Source: Spongilla lacustris (taxonomy: Eukaryota; Porifera; Demospongiae; Spongillida; Spongillidae). From it: a stretch of 64,000 nucleotides of DNA. Shown here piece by piece: positions 46,665 through 57,590 of the stretch (positions are counted from its first letter, which is position 1; every line of letters starts with the position of its first letter). The translations under genes and the position numbers were made by a program. The DNA is taken from positions 2,857,026 through 2,921,025 of the forward strand of contig OX442417.1 in assembly GCA_949361645.1 (NCBI GenBank). The letters are read 5' to 3'. Under the pieces are notes generated by a model. It saw only the letters and a list, made by a program, of their open reading frames with translations. It ran no database searches and had not been told where the DNA came from.

Positions 46665-46804
46665 CCTACGCTACGCGTTTCACATCCTTAGACAAGGAGA
46701 CACGCTTTCAAGATAGCGTTTCTTGCTGATGGCGAATCAGTTCTTTATGTTTTAGGAGTTGTGAACTGAGGTCTACTGCTATTTTAACTCTTCTTAAGCA
46801 TACA

Positions 46805-46841
<37 letters not shown>

Positions 46842-48026
46842 ATAACCTTTGTAGCATTAGTGCCAAGAGTATCGATATCATGGATCATTTCAACTAAATA
46901 GCGTAGCACCTAGCCATTGGCTATATTATGAAGTGACCGCCTATCTCTTGTTGTCTTCAGTTTTACGGTACATGCACTCACATTCTGTAGCTAGCTGTAG
47001 GAACTTTTGCCATGAATTTGGTTGCCGGTATCTTGCAGGCAAGATTTGCGGGCACGTGGTTCAGCTGACACTCCCACTTGCGGGTACTGATTACATTCGT
47101 GGCATGTGACTTGGCCGATAATAACATTCCTGCTGCTAACGGAATGTTGCCTATAGTCTCCAGACGTCACGGCTGTTTCGAGTGGACAAAAGGCTTATAA
47201 ATAGAACACAGTGACATTATTTACGGTTCAAGTAAAACATGGCTAGCCGTCATCTCATTAAAAGTTCACCGATTAAAAATGCAAAACGTGTAGCTGTAAT
47301 GCACATCTTGAAACCATTTCCAACTAGTAAAACTAGTTTGGTTTTTATTTTCACTTAAACGCATGTCCCAACGCGTAGCAGGATTGCACACTTTGCCACG
47401 CGCATATTGTACTCTCCAAATGGCGCGAAAAATGCCATTCATTCTGACCTTCGTACCTTTTTTTCCCGCCCTTATAAGTGGTACAAAAAGACGCAAAAGT
47501 GGAACGACCAACCTTTTTCACGTAAGAATATGCGTTTTACTCGTGGGGCCGCAGTTCCTGCCACTCACAGAAATACATAATATCACACCATCCACATCAT
47601 GAATAATGCGCACCACCTCATAAATAGCCATACCGATTGGCGGTGCAAACTTCAAAGAGGAGTCAAAGCCAAGGGCAAACCAACAAAGTAAGAGCCTACA
47701 TATACCAGTGCAGAGCCTACATACCAGTGCAGAGCCTAGATAGTCTATATACATTGGTTGCATTTGACATCAGTGTCTCAACCAGACCAGGAGGAGATCC
47801 ACCCACAATTGTTCTGCACATTGTGCCTAAGGCAATGCAGGTGGTGTAAATTTAAAGAACCAATACAAGTGCCAAGTGCAGCCATATAATTGGTTCAGGA
47901 TTCATGTATTACAAGTACATGTGCTTAACATGATGTTATGTTGTAGGCATGAAAACCATTTTACAAGCCATGATGTACCATTTCAAGTAATAGGATTGCA
48001 GCTGCCTCAAAGTCAGTAGCTATGGT
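46665..48026. other. gene-free interval
   Basis: Contains a 35-base poly(G) tract at 46806-46840 and a small direct repeat, CAGTGCAGAGCCTA-CATA, at about 47707-47742. No supported gene; short frames upstream of the RING frame could include its N-terminal exons. Confidence 0.45.
46806..46840. repeat. poly(G) tract, 35 bases
   Basis: An uninterrupted G run between GCATACAC and AATAACC. No flanking inverted repeat was recognised. Confidence 0.95.
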
Positions 48027-49240
48027 ATGCACACCAAAAGACATGATGGCTGTGATAGATGCACTTGCTCCACCTGCTATTATCACCAAAGTACCTATGC
48101 CTTCTGTGTTAACAAAATAGATATTGTCAATGGTAGACGCAGTTATGTGTCCAATTTATTTGGACTGCTACATCAACCAATACAGCTACCATGCCATGCC
48201 TATGTTTGTGGTTGGTGTCTAAAGGAGTGGATTTGTGTCACTGTACGACTGAAGTGCCCCTGCTGCTATTCAGTCACCAGTCTTCAGCTAGCCGAGCTCA
48301 AACAGCATGTTCAGTTGCTTGGTGACATAGTGATGCATTGTGGGACAGATGTTGTCGCCAGCTTACAACACACACCATTGCGGTCAGCACAACAAGCCAC
48401 AATTGAAGATAGCAGCACAAGTTGTACACGAACATCTTCAAAACAGCAGTACACAACTACCTGCAGGAGGAGCAGTAAGTACATACATGCAATGTTACTG
48501 TATCAAACTAACACATGGTCTTTTTTTTCCAGCCTTTGACTCTTATGTGGATAACACAGCCACGAGCAGCCATCAGCCAGCTCAGTAAATGCAGCAGGAA
48601 GCATCGGGCTAATGAAATCAGTAGCATTAGGTGCAAAGAGCTCCACTGTCATATTTGAAACTGAACTGAAATCCTTGGACAGAACGGAGGAGCTTTTGCT
48701 GAAGTCTGCAGGGATCACCAAAGGCATAGGGCTGGCACTCAAGGCTGATTTGGGGTTGCCATAGAATGTTGAGAAGGTATTAACTCAGTACATATACAAT
48801 AACACTCATCATGCTATTATTGGCCCCTCCCACAACCCTTTGTGATGCAATTAGTGCTCCTTTATGCAACTGCATATATGGATGGATTTGGATTTCACAG
48901 GCCACTTACTATTGCAGGTGGTTGAAGGAGGCAGGAGTTAGCCTTGGTATAGCAGGTTCTTTCAAATCACTAGTCGGTGATAACTTGGAGGTAGAATTGA
49001 CTCCATTTTCAGTTTGCTGTTTCTGGACTGAGGTGGAGAAGAGATCAAGGGTGGATTGGATTCGTTCCCACCATGCAAAGCCGGATGTGGGTTGATGACC
49101 AAGTCCATGCACTCCCAGTTCAACCTTGCAGCTACGTATAAAACCACACCCAATCCATTAGACAGGCTTACGTGCATTGTGAAGGAACACTACTTAAAGG
49201 TCTTTCCTCAAATTCAGAGTGCAACACTTCCTACTTAAGC
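48027..49240 (+). pseudogene. RING-finger-containing, probably transposon-derived gene relic
   Basis: The first exon-like frame (48027-48480) contains CTCSTC, then QPIQLPCHAYVCGWCLKEW and LKCPCC, a RING-type arrangement of Cys/His pairs, followed by helical AELKQHVQLLGDIVMHCG. A second block (about 48576-48756) reads AAGSIGLMKSVALGAKSS, TELKSLDRTEELLLKSAGI and GIGLALKADLGLP and then meets TAG; it lies between a T-rich acceptor-like stretch and a GTATTAAC donor-like site. A third block (from 48919 after TTGCAG) reads WLKEAGVSLGIAGS. RING plus these helical blocks resembles multi-exon selfish-element genes of sponges and cnidarians, and RING-first layout recalls RAG1-like proteins, but I cannot assign the family. 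The in-frame stop indicates decay. Confidence 0.4.
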
Positions 49241-50119
49241 TTACGTATATACGTAGATGCAATATGCGCAATAACACTGAGTAATACCATATTTATTCTC
49301 ATGTGTCTTCACTAGACAACACAGCCTAATGGAGCCAAGAGTGTTGGATGGTGGGCTAAAGTGTTAAAATGGCATCACGATTCAAGTAAGCCAGGTTAAG
49401 CTAGGTAGGAGAGGTCAATGGCGTCAAACATCGCGGAAATATTGCAATATTCCAAACGCATACTGCATGAGCTAGGAATCGCGGCACCACGAGTTTTATT
49501 GAAAATCTAACAGCCAAAACTATCTCAGTTATATTATAACAGTTTCAGGGTACTTCATAAGGGCGGAAAAAGTACCAGAGCAATCTGTATCACCTGACCT
49601 CAAATAATACACACAGAATTCGCGAGCGTATAACATAGTATCGACAGAATATAGGCGGTATTAACTCACATTGTTCAGAGCGCCAGACAATATAGAAATA
49701 AGATCCGAAGTCTAAAGAAGAGTTCAAAACAGTCCTCGTGGTAAAAAAAGAGCATCTTTAAGCACATGTTGGTTGCTAAGGTCGTAATTAGGTCCGTTGC
49801 TATGAAAAAATTTCGTATCACGGGGCGTAGCCTTTTTGTCAATGGGAATGAAACAGCCGTGACGTAATGACTAATTTATTACGTCATGGCCCGCGAGACT
49901 ATAGTCCGCAGATTGCTGATTAATGTAATTTTAATGTAATTTTAATGTAATTTTTTCATTGCAACTGATGTGCAGAGCCGGTGTCACGAAATATAGATTA
50001 TCCCCCGTAATAAATTATCCCCCGGATAATCTATTCCGGAATAGTTTATCCCCCGGATAAATTATTCCGGAATAGTTTATCCCCCTTCGGAATAGATTAT
50101 CCCCCCCCCCCCCCGTTCC

Positions 50120-50240
50120 CTCTTCTTCCTCTCCCTCATGCCCCACCCCCACCTCTTTCTCTCTCTCCCTCCCTCTATATTTCTCTCTTTCCTCTCTCTC
50201 TCTCCCTTCGTCTCTCTCCTCTCTCTCTCTCCCTCTCTCT

Positions 50241-50323
<83 letters not shown>
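50120..50323. repeat. (CT)n pyrimidine tract
   Basis: About 200 bases of CT-rich sequence, ending in an uninterrupted (CT)n run of roughly 80 bases (50240-50323), just inside the left end of the CCGG-flanked element. Confidence 0.95.
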
Positions 50324-50328
<5 letters not shown>

Positions 50329-51526
50329 CTTATATTTACGTGCGCGTGTATTAATGGCTTCTTGCATGGAATTACTGCATATTATTCAAGGTTCAATAAT
50401 AATCCAAGCTTTCAGTTCAAAAGGTTGTCCACATAAAATAATACTGCTTCTTCATAATTCATTTCTTTGCTCTTGGAAATAATTGAAATCATCAGCTATA
50501 AGTGATAGAAACATTAAATTAAAAGCATTATGTATAATAAACATCTGAATAGATTACCTCTGGGTACAGAACATCCCAGGCAAGGATGTTTTCTCTGTTG
50601 CCTCCATATCCCTCATCAATGGCAATTCCATATAAAAAGTGCTGAACTGCATCCACCTTCATGAAGAATTGAACACTTTCTAATTGATAAATGCATAACT
50701 ACAGCATACCACTTTGCAGTTAATGATGGGCCACTTTCTAAAGAGAGACTTAAGCTCAGTGTATGATTTATTTAGCTAAACACTCCATCATGCTTTCCTT
50801 GAATGTAAACATCAAAGAAGCCTGACTTCACCAGGTTTTTGCAAATCAGCCGCAGATGTTCCTAACAAGTGATGTGCATGTTAGCAACAGCACATATACG
50901 CATTCTAACCTCATAATCATACAAGATCTTCAAAGGACAAGTGCTGATTCCTGGTGATGTTCAGCTGATCAATATGTAATGATTACAAAAAATTTGTTTA
51001 TACAAGAACATACTATACTTGTCTCAGAAGAGAATTACTGGTGAACTGTTAAAAAGTTCAAAATCAGATGCGTTCATGAAAATTTGTAATAATGCAACAT
51101 TTTCAATAGAACCTTTAACACTCCTGCGGAACACTGGTTCAGAATGAACTGTTCTGTTTTATCATTGATAGTGACCACTGAAGATGGACTGTTGTGTGCA
51201 TTAGTGCAAGTAAATACATATCTTTTGATTTGCATGTTGTTGATTTGCATGTATCACCTCTCCATCAGCCGTAATGCAAGTTTCTCTTGCCTACATACAT
51301 GCATGTATGAACTGAAGAAACACATCAGAAAGTAATTACCAGTGATTGCTTCAAATTAAAAGAAAGGCAAAGTATAGTAAATTCCTATGCTGCTATACAA
51401 CTGAGATAAATCAAATAACAATTTTAATAGGATCTATCTCATGATTTTACATGCTAGATTGCTAGTAGAAGGATATACAAGTCATGAATATAGTGAAACC
51501 AATTCACAACGTATAATACTACATAC

Positions 51527-51824
51527 ATTTTATGAACTCCAAAGTGACCGCCTGCTGGATCTTTGTAAACGGTGCCAAGCAGTCTAACCTTATCGTCAAC
51601 CGTAACAACTCGATACCTCTCTTCCTCCTGTATAGCCCTTTCTTGTGCCTTTTTGTCTTGAAAAGCAACCCATCTTCGGTTATGAAACCCTCACATTTCA
51701 GTCGATAAGCCCCCTTAGCGTCTTTGATATCTTTTGACTCCAACACATCTCGAGGCCAATTTCGCTGCTCACTGTCTTTGCTCTCAAGGAAACGAACAAT
51801 TTCGTCGTATTCTTTTACATCCAT
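51527..51824 (-). pseudogene. N-terminal exon of a Ginger-like integrase, one frameshift
   Basis: The frame starts MDVKEYDEIVRFLESKDSEQ and runs through YRLKCEGFITEDGLLFK, the pre-integrase F-x(n)-DGLL(F/Y)K block. After a one-base shift near 51658 (an A-rich site, GACAAAAAGG) it continues as ERYRVVTVDDKVRLLGTVY and DPAGGHFGVHKM, the HH half of the HHCC zinc-binding domain that precedes the DDE core in retroviral, KRBA2-like and Ginger integrases. A good donor, AT|GTATGT, ends the exon at 51527. The expected CC half and DDE core were not found downstream. Other minus-strand open stretches inside the element (50558-50680, FMKVDAVQHFLYGIAIDEGY; 50774-50862) do not resemble an integrase. Probably a decayed autonomous copy. 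Confidence 0.65.
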
Positions 51825-52481
51825 CCATTATATTGGACACGAGTGAGCGTTTTATGAAGGGGGTTAATCTATTCCAAGGGATGATAAACTATTCCGGAAT
51901 AATTTATCCTATAGGGGGATAATCTACATGTATTCCAGAATAGATTATGCGAGGGATGAATTTATTGGGGGATAATCTATTCCATGACACCGGGTTCCTT
52001 TGGGTATTATACCCAAAAATGTGACAATGATGGATGACATGATAGCTATAACGGAAGCATGCATTACAAAAATATTGTCCACATACCCAAAGCACATTGA
52101 ATGGTTCTTTGATTACTGTCCTCGAGAACAATAGATGATCAATATGATCTTACTATTGATAATTACCATCATGCATCTACTTTTTGGAGGGGATCAAATA
52201 ACTGTATCATGAGCTCGTGGAGCACAAGGTACACAAGAAAATTCTATCACAGCTGAGCGCAGACTGCAAGGTCTTGTTCCCATTCCAGCTTTAAAAAGTG
52301 GCAGCAAATACTTCCAGCACCTGAGTACTCATATAGTTCATGATCTTCTCTAATGGCATGTATTCGAAATACAATAACCCTAAGGACATTACTTCACATG
52401 CATATTTATGCATATTTGTGTACCTTTCAAAAGAAGTGCTTTAACTTCCAGCATTACAGTATTCACCTATGTTGGTAGGTA

Positions 52482-52664
52482 TTAGATCATTGCAGGGAGT
52501 ACATCAATGGATTCCATTCCAAAAACCTTCATAGCTGCATTAATTATGGCCCTTAACTGTGAGTTCACATGATTGAAGTCTTTCTTTGGATCAGAAACCA
52601 TATTCCTTCTGTGAATAATATTTCTAAGGTCTTTTCCAGAACCAAAACAAGGTTCACCATTCAT
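52482..52664 (-). pseudogene. short coding-like fragment, possibly of a DUF6589-type protein
   Basis: The minus-strand frame reads KDLRNIIHRRNMVSDPKKDF, NHVNSQLRAIINAAMKVFGM and ESIDVLPAM. The composition is protein-like, and the RRN..D.KKDF....L..I..AAM...GM.S.D pattern recalls DUF6589-type proteins that are numerous in sponges and cnidarians and associated with mobile elements. It stands alone just outside the right end of the CCGG-flanked element. Family call from memory, low certainty. Confidence 0.35.
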
Positions 52665-52699
52665 TCAAAGAAACGACTGGGACTATACTAGGAGCCAAG

Positions 52700-53240
52700 T
52701 ACTTTGGTAGCATGCAATTGGCCCAGCATCACCCAAGCCTTTATTTCCCCCGGTGTAATGATCATGCATGCAGAGGTTGTTTGTAAGACTGTTTCGCTTG
52801 CTAGGGAAGGTTTGTTTGGTAAGGCATGTCAGATTCTAACGTCTTCTTGTGTTGTACCCAATTTGCAACAATGCAACAGCTTGGAAGCTGTTGCAGGCCA
52901 AGCACCCTGAGGGACCTCTTCCATGCAATGCTGCCACCTGTCTCCACTCTGGCATGGCATTCTCCCTCCTAATTTTAATGTATTTACCATTCTCAAGTCT
53001 TTCTCTAAGGCTAGCCACAGCTTGTGGACCATCTAGCCTTCGTATTCAGCATTTATTGAATGCTGCTGAGATACCTTTACAATGCCCCATTGGCTCTTTA
53101 TTGACAATCTTCTACATGTACCTACCCCACCCCCCCCCCCCCCCCCAAGTTTCGGTTTACAATTTTCTAGCAGGAGGAAGTCTCACAGCACTGCAGGGAT
53201 CGAATAAGAACAAACTTAAACTGTCTTCCTTATTCATTGT
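52700..53240 (+). mobile_element. N-terminal fragment of the YLDDG-type retroelement (copy E)
   Basis: Plus-strand pieces in different frames read in family order: SLAREGLFGKACQILTSS, then ATAWKLLQAKHPEGPLP, then ACGPSSLRIQHLLNAAEIP (RT entry), and after a 17-base poly(C) run (53130-53146) AGGSLTALQGSNKNK. Two or more frame changes separate them. It is the only copy in the window covering the N-terminal side of the RT, upstream of the YLDDG block seen in copy B. Confidence 0.65.
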
Positions 53241-55299
53241 ATATTCCTCCTATTGCAGGGTGGAGTTTTACACCGCCTGGTTTGAAATTGCTTATGTGCA
53301 ATTACAATATTAATGTAAGGAAAAGGTTAAACCGTACTACATGTAATTCAGGTAATATTTACTTATTTGTCTCATATAACATGACATGCATATGCATATA
53401 TAAAACAATGACAAACCTATAGAACATGTAAAACATTGTAGATAGGATGCAAATATACATGTTACGCGCAAAGCGTGGATTTGCGGGATTGTCCTGCGCA
53501 AACCGGGGCCCTGGATCCATGCATGTTTTTTTTCGATCGGGATTGCCCTTATATATTTTAAACCCAATCAACTCGCGTATCTCGTAGTGTTGAACTTTAA
53601 CCAAGGCACAAAAGTTGTATGAACTTGTATCGACTACGCCTGAGCCTGCAATCACGACACATGTAGCCATCATATGCATTTGGCAACCAAACGTGTTTAC
53701 CAGGCGGTACAGTGCAATGACAGGACTCCGGCCAAAGTATACTATGAATCGCTGTAAAAGACTACAATTCCGAGATATTACTTTCTAAATTTCTGAGTCG
53801 GCACTGTATTTAGGTGAGCAGGTTTGGAGTGTCGTGGCAATAGACCCTTCCCTTTAACGGCGTAAGGAATGCAATTTGCTACTTTTACGTCACGTCCGTT
53901 GTTCTTCCTGCTGGTGGTGATGTATGTGTCATGTGTAAAATGACTCGCAAGGTGGACAACAAGGGTGTATCTATGTACTGTAAGAAGTAGGAGGGCAACG
54001 TTGCGTATGAGCACACGAATTTTAAGGCTTAGCATTCGAAACACCAGACTTATCAGACACGAAGGGAGCAGTTGAAAAGTGGTCAGGCAAGCATAGTGAC
54101 TACATGTAGGTCTGAGGCCAGCAGAGCCCCAGAAACTAAAATATCTCCAAAAATGTCTGCATTTTTTGGCTCAGGATGACAGGAAAAGAGCTATGCATTT
54201 TTGAAGCATGCGCACTGAAATCCTCGGAACAGAAGCACTTCGCGTTCCTGACAGCATTTTTTTGCTGGCATGTCAGATGGCAAAAGATCCTTCACTGAAA
54301 AGGCGATAGATCTTCAGTGAATCAACCCCTGTCTAGTGCCAGGCTAGGGCTGCATTAATAACCGCATAGTACTCTGCCCGAAAGTAGCGGCACACAACTT
54401 AAATGTATGAGCCTGATGTTGCTAAAAGTAGCTTTAGCATATCATATTCATAATTAGTCATTTGGCTCAACGCTAAATTCAGTATTGGTTATGAATCATG
54501 AGGTAGCGAGTTCGAATCCTGCAATGATTGGTGATTTTTCACCCGAGGAGTTTGGCAAAATAAGGGTCTCGTCCTCCCATGATGCAGGTTTGACAACTTG
54601 ACTGTCCCGCTAGATTCCCACTTAGACAAATAATCGCATAAGTACACTTCTACCAATACATCCGCATAAGGCCTACCAATATTACTGATTACCAACATCG
54701 CTTAACATTTTGTTTTAAATTGATCATCAGTTTACTTCTGCGGTTACAGTGATACCATGCGCTGGACAGAGCGATGTGATTACATATTATTTGCGTTACG
54801 TTATACTGCATGGTATTTATAGACAGCTTATGTGTGTATATGTTAGGTTGTGTTAATTCACAATCCAATGATTACATTCAAGAGGCCTTTCAAAACGTAG
54901 CTGTACATGTATAGGTATCCTGTTGATTGCTTTAATCTGCACGGGCCACGGCGATTGGAAAATGTGCTTTCTCACTGACTGATATTTCAGTTTAGCTCTT
55001 GTTGAAGTGCATGCTGATCTTATGAATTACGATGACCCCAAAAAAACTTTACAAATAACAAACTGAACCATGCATGCATGCACCACTCCATGTGCATTTT
55101 CAGATCACAGCTGTTTATCAGGGACATTATTAATTCTGTTCACATGTGAATGTGCATTTGCGTGTAGCAAAATGGATAGTACTATTTCACATTTTCAAAG
55201 TAAACAACAATATTCAGTAGGATACAAATAATGAGAGAATACATGAAAGGAATAAATGCACATTTGTTATTATATACACTAAAGTAAGTCCTTTAACAG
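53241..55299. other. gene-free interval with a possible SINE
   Basis: No supported gene. A possible tRNA-derived SINE lies at about 54458-54530. Short frames are unconvincing. Confidence 0.45.
54458..54530 (+). repeat. possible tRNA-derived SINE head
   Basis: TTTGGCTCAACGC (A-box-like, about 54461-54473) and GAGTTCGAATCC (B-box-like, about 54508-54519) are spaced as in a pol III type 2 promoter. The sequence does not fold convincingly into a full cloverleaf, so a SINE or decayed tRNA is more likely than a functional tRNA. Confidence 0.35.
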
Positions 55300-55932
55300 T
55301 CATGTTAACCTAGATAGGACAGCTCTACAGTTCGCCCTTACTAATGTCAACCCTAGGCGGCTGTACAGGCTAAAAATGGTCTTGGACTTTAGTTCATTAT
55401 TCCTGATGGAGAGACGACCTGCAAGCTTTGATAATGCTGCCACTGCTTCAGCCCCCCAACACCCGTAGGTCTCAACAACAAGTGGGATACAAGCCCACCC
55501 CAATTCATCACACTTTTTGTCGCTGCTGTTGTGTTTTCTGTTCTCAGCCAACAGGGCTGCCGAACCAGCCGTCACGCTCGCTTCTAGCAGAACACTTGAT
55601 TGTAGCGTAGACGTGACGGACAAGTCAAAGGCAGCCGGCTTGCCAAGGTCCCAGTTAGGAACAAGAACATCTGCTGGGCGGGATTGAGAATCAGATCCCG
55701 CCCCACAACCCATTTCCAGACGTGGACCCAAGCAAGCACGTTGGCAGAAGTCATAAAACACATCCCTGAGCTTATTGTGTCGCGAAACCACATCCCCTCC
55801 ATGTTTGCAAGTGAGGGAGTGATGGCCAAAGTCATCCAACACACAGGAAGGACAGTGAGGGCAACTTTGGCCTTGGACCACTGGAATACCCAACCACCAC
55901 TTAAGTGCTACTTGAAACTCAGCAGGCTCCAA
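55300..55932 (-). mobile_element. C-terminal 210 codons of the YLDDG-type retroelement (copy D), open frame
   Basis: The longest open piece of the family here. Order: EFQVALKWWLGIPV, a Cys/His cluster (CPHCPSC, then FGHHSLTCKHGGDVVSRHNK), then SRPADVLVPNWDLGKPAAFD LSV, a PD-(D/E)xK-like nuclease block, EASVTAGSAALLAENRKH, GWACIPLVVETYGCWGAEA and a final LYSRLGLTLVRANCRAVLSR. A Cys/His knuckle followed by a restriction-like nuclease at the C terminus is known in site-specific non-LTR elements; here the polymerase part is absent and the copy is 5'-truncated. The 210 codons contain no stop, so the insertion may be fairly young. Copies A, B and C share the same blocks. Confidence 0.85.
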
Positions 55933-56150
55933 GTGGAGGTTGAGTCATGGGGAGGGAGTGACTGACAGCCAAGCAGAGGCATGAGGTGAGGAAATGGACA
56001 AAAGACGAGCCCTGTCAGTCACAGATGCATTGTGAAAAACAACAATACATAATTGAAATATATATTGACCGAGGTTTTGCATCGCGCTATTCATTAGCTA
56101 CGGTGTATAGATGAAATATTCATCCTCTTGACAAAAGCGTGTATGGTAAA

Positions 56151-56546
56151 ATGGCAATCCTCATAGAAAATGCAGCCAGTAATATTTCAGCTGGCATCAG
56201 TTTTGAATTGCATGGTCTACCGAATAGAAAATCGCAAATAGTCGATCGAATCACCCGCTTTTTTAAAACAACCAGTGATCATCGAATGCACACCCTAAAA
56301 TGGATTCGTGTAGACTTATTAAATAAGGAATACCGAGGTTATGTCCTAGCAATTCCAATTAGAAAAATTTTGGCAAACAAATTTCAGTTGAAAATTGACA
56401 CCTGCACTGGCAAAATAAATTGTTTGCAATTATCAGTTTTATTCTGCAAAACTTCAAATACGCTGCATGGAGATGACAAACACACAGTGCAAATTAGAGC
56501 AGTGCGTACCATACACGCTATACTCGCTCCACCATGTACAGGGTGA
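56151..56546 (+). CDS. unrecognised protein frame, 131 codons
   Basis: The frame opens with AAAATGG context and reads MAILIENAASNISAGISFEL, then LPNRKSQIVDRITRFFKTT, WIRVDLLNKEYRGYVLAIPI and LSVLFCKTSNTLHGDDKHTV. It has balanced, protein-like composition without low complexity, but I recognise no family. An in-frame ATG also exists at 56139. The last codons run into a mariner-like end at 56535, so its natural C terminus may have been replaced by an insertion. Confidence 0.35.
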   Translation: MAILIENAASNISAGISFELHGLPNRKSQIVDRITRFFKTTSDHRMHTLKWIRVDLLNKEYRGYVLAIPIRKILANKFQLKIDTCTGKINCLQLSVLFCKTSNTLHGDDKHTVQIRAVRTIHAILAPPCTG

Positions 56547-56600
56547 TCCAAAAGTCGCGCAAAATGTTTGAATTGCTATAACTCCAGAACTGAACATTGT
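56535..56600 (+). mobile_element. mariner-like terminal sequence, single end
   Basis: TACAGGGTGATCCAAAAGTC followed by GCGCAAAATGTTTGAATTGC closely resembles the terminal repeat of mariner-family elements, including the initial TA. No matching opposite end was found within the following 2 kb, so this is a partial copy. Confidence 0.55.
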
Positions 56601-57197
56601 AAAATTATGCTGTTTGAAGTAAAAATCATGCCAATGACTAACTTAAAGCTATTAATATGTAGTTATTAAAAGTTATTATTAAGTTTATTTAATACATGCC
56701 AATGCATTGATCAACAAGCAACAACCCCCAGAGAGTGTGTAAAAATTAATTTTTATAGCTATTAATATTACTTATCACGTGATCTACCTTATCTAAGGTT
56801 TTTGCGGGAAAACCCCCGCTCAAAGTCAAGCTATAGCATATAAATCACCAATATCGCGGTAAATCTTTGCAAAGGAGCATCCAATAATCGTGCCAATAAA
56901 CAGTTTACCATCTTGCCTGGTGCCTAACGAAGCCAAATGTTTAAAACGGAATTGATTAATTTCCGTTAATTGGACTTGGGAAAAGCAGAGTTTGAATTAT
57001 TAGACCCGTAGAGGAAGTCATACTCTAATTGTGGAACTAACAATTGCATTGATTCGTGTTTTGGAAGCAGAGTTTAAAGCTGTTGAAGTTAGGCAGCGCT
57101 TACGCATGCGCGGTATCCATATAAAATAATGTTAGGTCCGAGAACGAGAGTTCCTCACGTGAACATAATTGAATAATTATCGCATTCACGTGATACA

Positions 57198-57590
57198 TTG
57201 CCACAACACAGCCCCACCCTCCTAAACTTTGCATCTCTGCAACATCATATTGCGGGCACTTTGCATTCACCTATCCGAATAGTCATCGTGGCCCATGCAG
57301 ATGCAGGAGCAAATATTGTAAAACCCAGTGTTTTTACCATCAATGACCCCAAGCCGTTAAATAAGTTGTTTCCCAGGCAGTGCTTCAGTGCTTTAAAAAC
57401 ACAGCATCTTTATAGAACCCAAATCATGCCATACCGCGCCGTTTGTAACAGCAGTAACGGTTTTAATAACAAACCAAACTCGGTGGGCATCATTTCAATT
57501 CGATCCATCGATCCGGCAAGTACGCGCGTACAGCACTGCAGCTACACGGGTGCATGTAACCACGTAGAGCAGAACGTGATTCATCAATAA
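57198..57590 (+). CDS. unrecognised protein frame, 130 codons
   Basis: The open frame begins MPQHSPTLLNFASLQHHIAG and ends in STRVQHCSYTGACNHVEQNV. I recognise no domain. Its last ~60 bases and the following ~180 bases (to 57775) are duplicated at 60304-60542, where the peptide VQHCSYTGACNHIEQNII is retained, so this end of the frame lies in a duplicated unit. It might be an exon of a larger gene whose next exon follows the acceptor at 57667. Confidence 0.3.
   Translation: MPQHSPTLLNFASLQHHIAGTLHSPIRIVIVAHADAGANIVKPSVFTINDPKPLNKLFPRQCFSALKTQHLYRTQIMPYRAVCNSSNGFNNKPNSVGIISIRSIDPASTRVQHCSYTGACNHVEQNVIHQ

Larger units (their letters stand above)
49978..51993. mobile_element. 2.0-kb CCGG-flanked phrase-repeat TIR element carrying an integrase fragment (Ginger-like)
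   Basis: The left end is CCGG|TGTCACGAAATATAGATT, then repeated phrases TATCCCCCGG and CTATTCCGGAATAG up to a poly(C) run (50101-50114). The reverse complement of the right end is CCGG|TGTCATGGAATAGATTAT with the same phrases in the same order (51850-51993). The arms are ~130-140 bases and more diverged than those at 22301-22972. CCGG at both edges may be a 4-bp target duplication. Just inside the right arm, on the minus strand, starts an integrase-type frame (51824-51527), so the right end is the 5' end. TIR plus a 4-bp duplication plus a retroviral-type integrase is the definition of Ginger-like transposons, as I recall. Confidence 0.7.

Noticed and set aside
50558..50862. Minus-strand open blocks as the DDE core of the Ginger-like integrase
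   Set aside because: The blocks look exon-like, but contain none of the expected HHCC second half, D-x(n)-D-x(35)-E spacing or chromodomain features.
54458..54530. Functional tRNA gene
   Set aside because: A- and B-box-like words are present, but no complete acceptor stem or clear anticodon arm could be folded; kept only as a possible SINE head.
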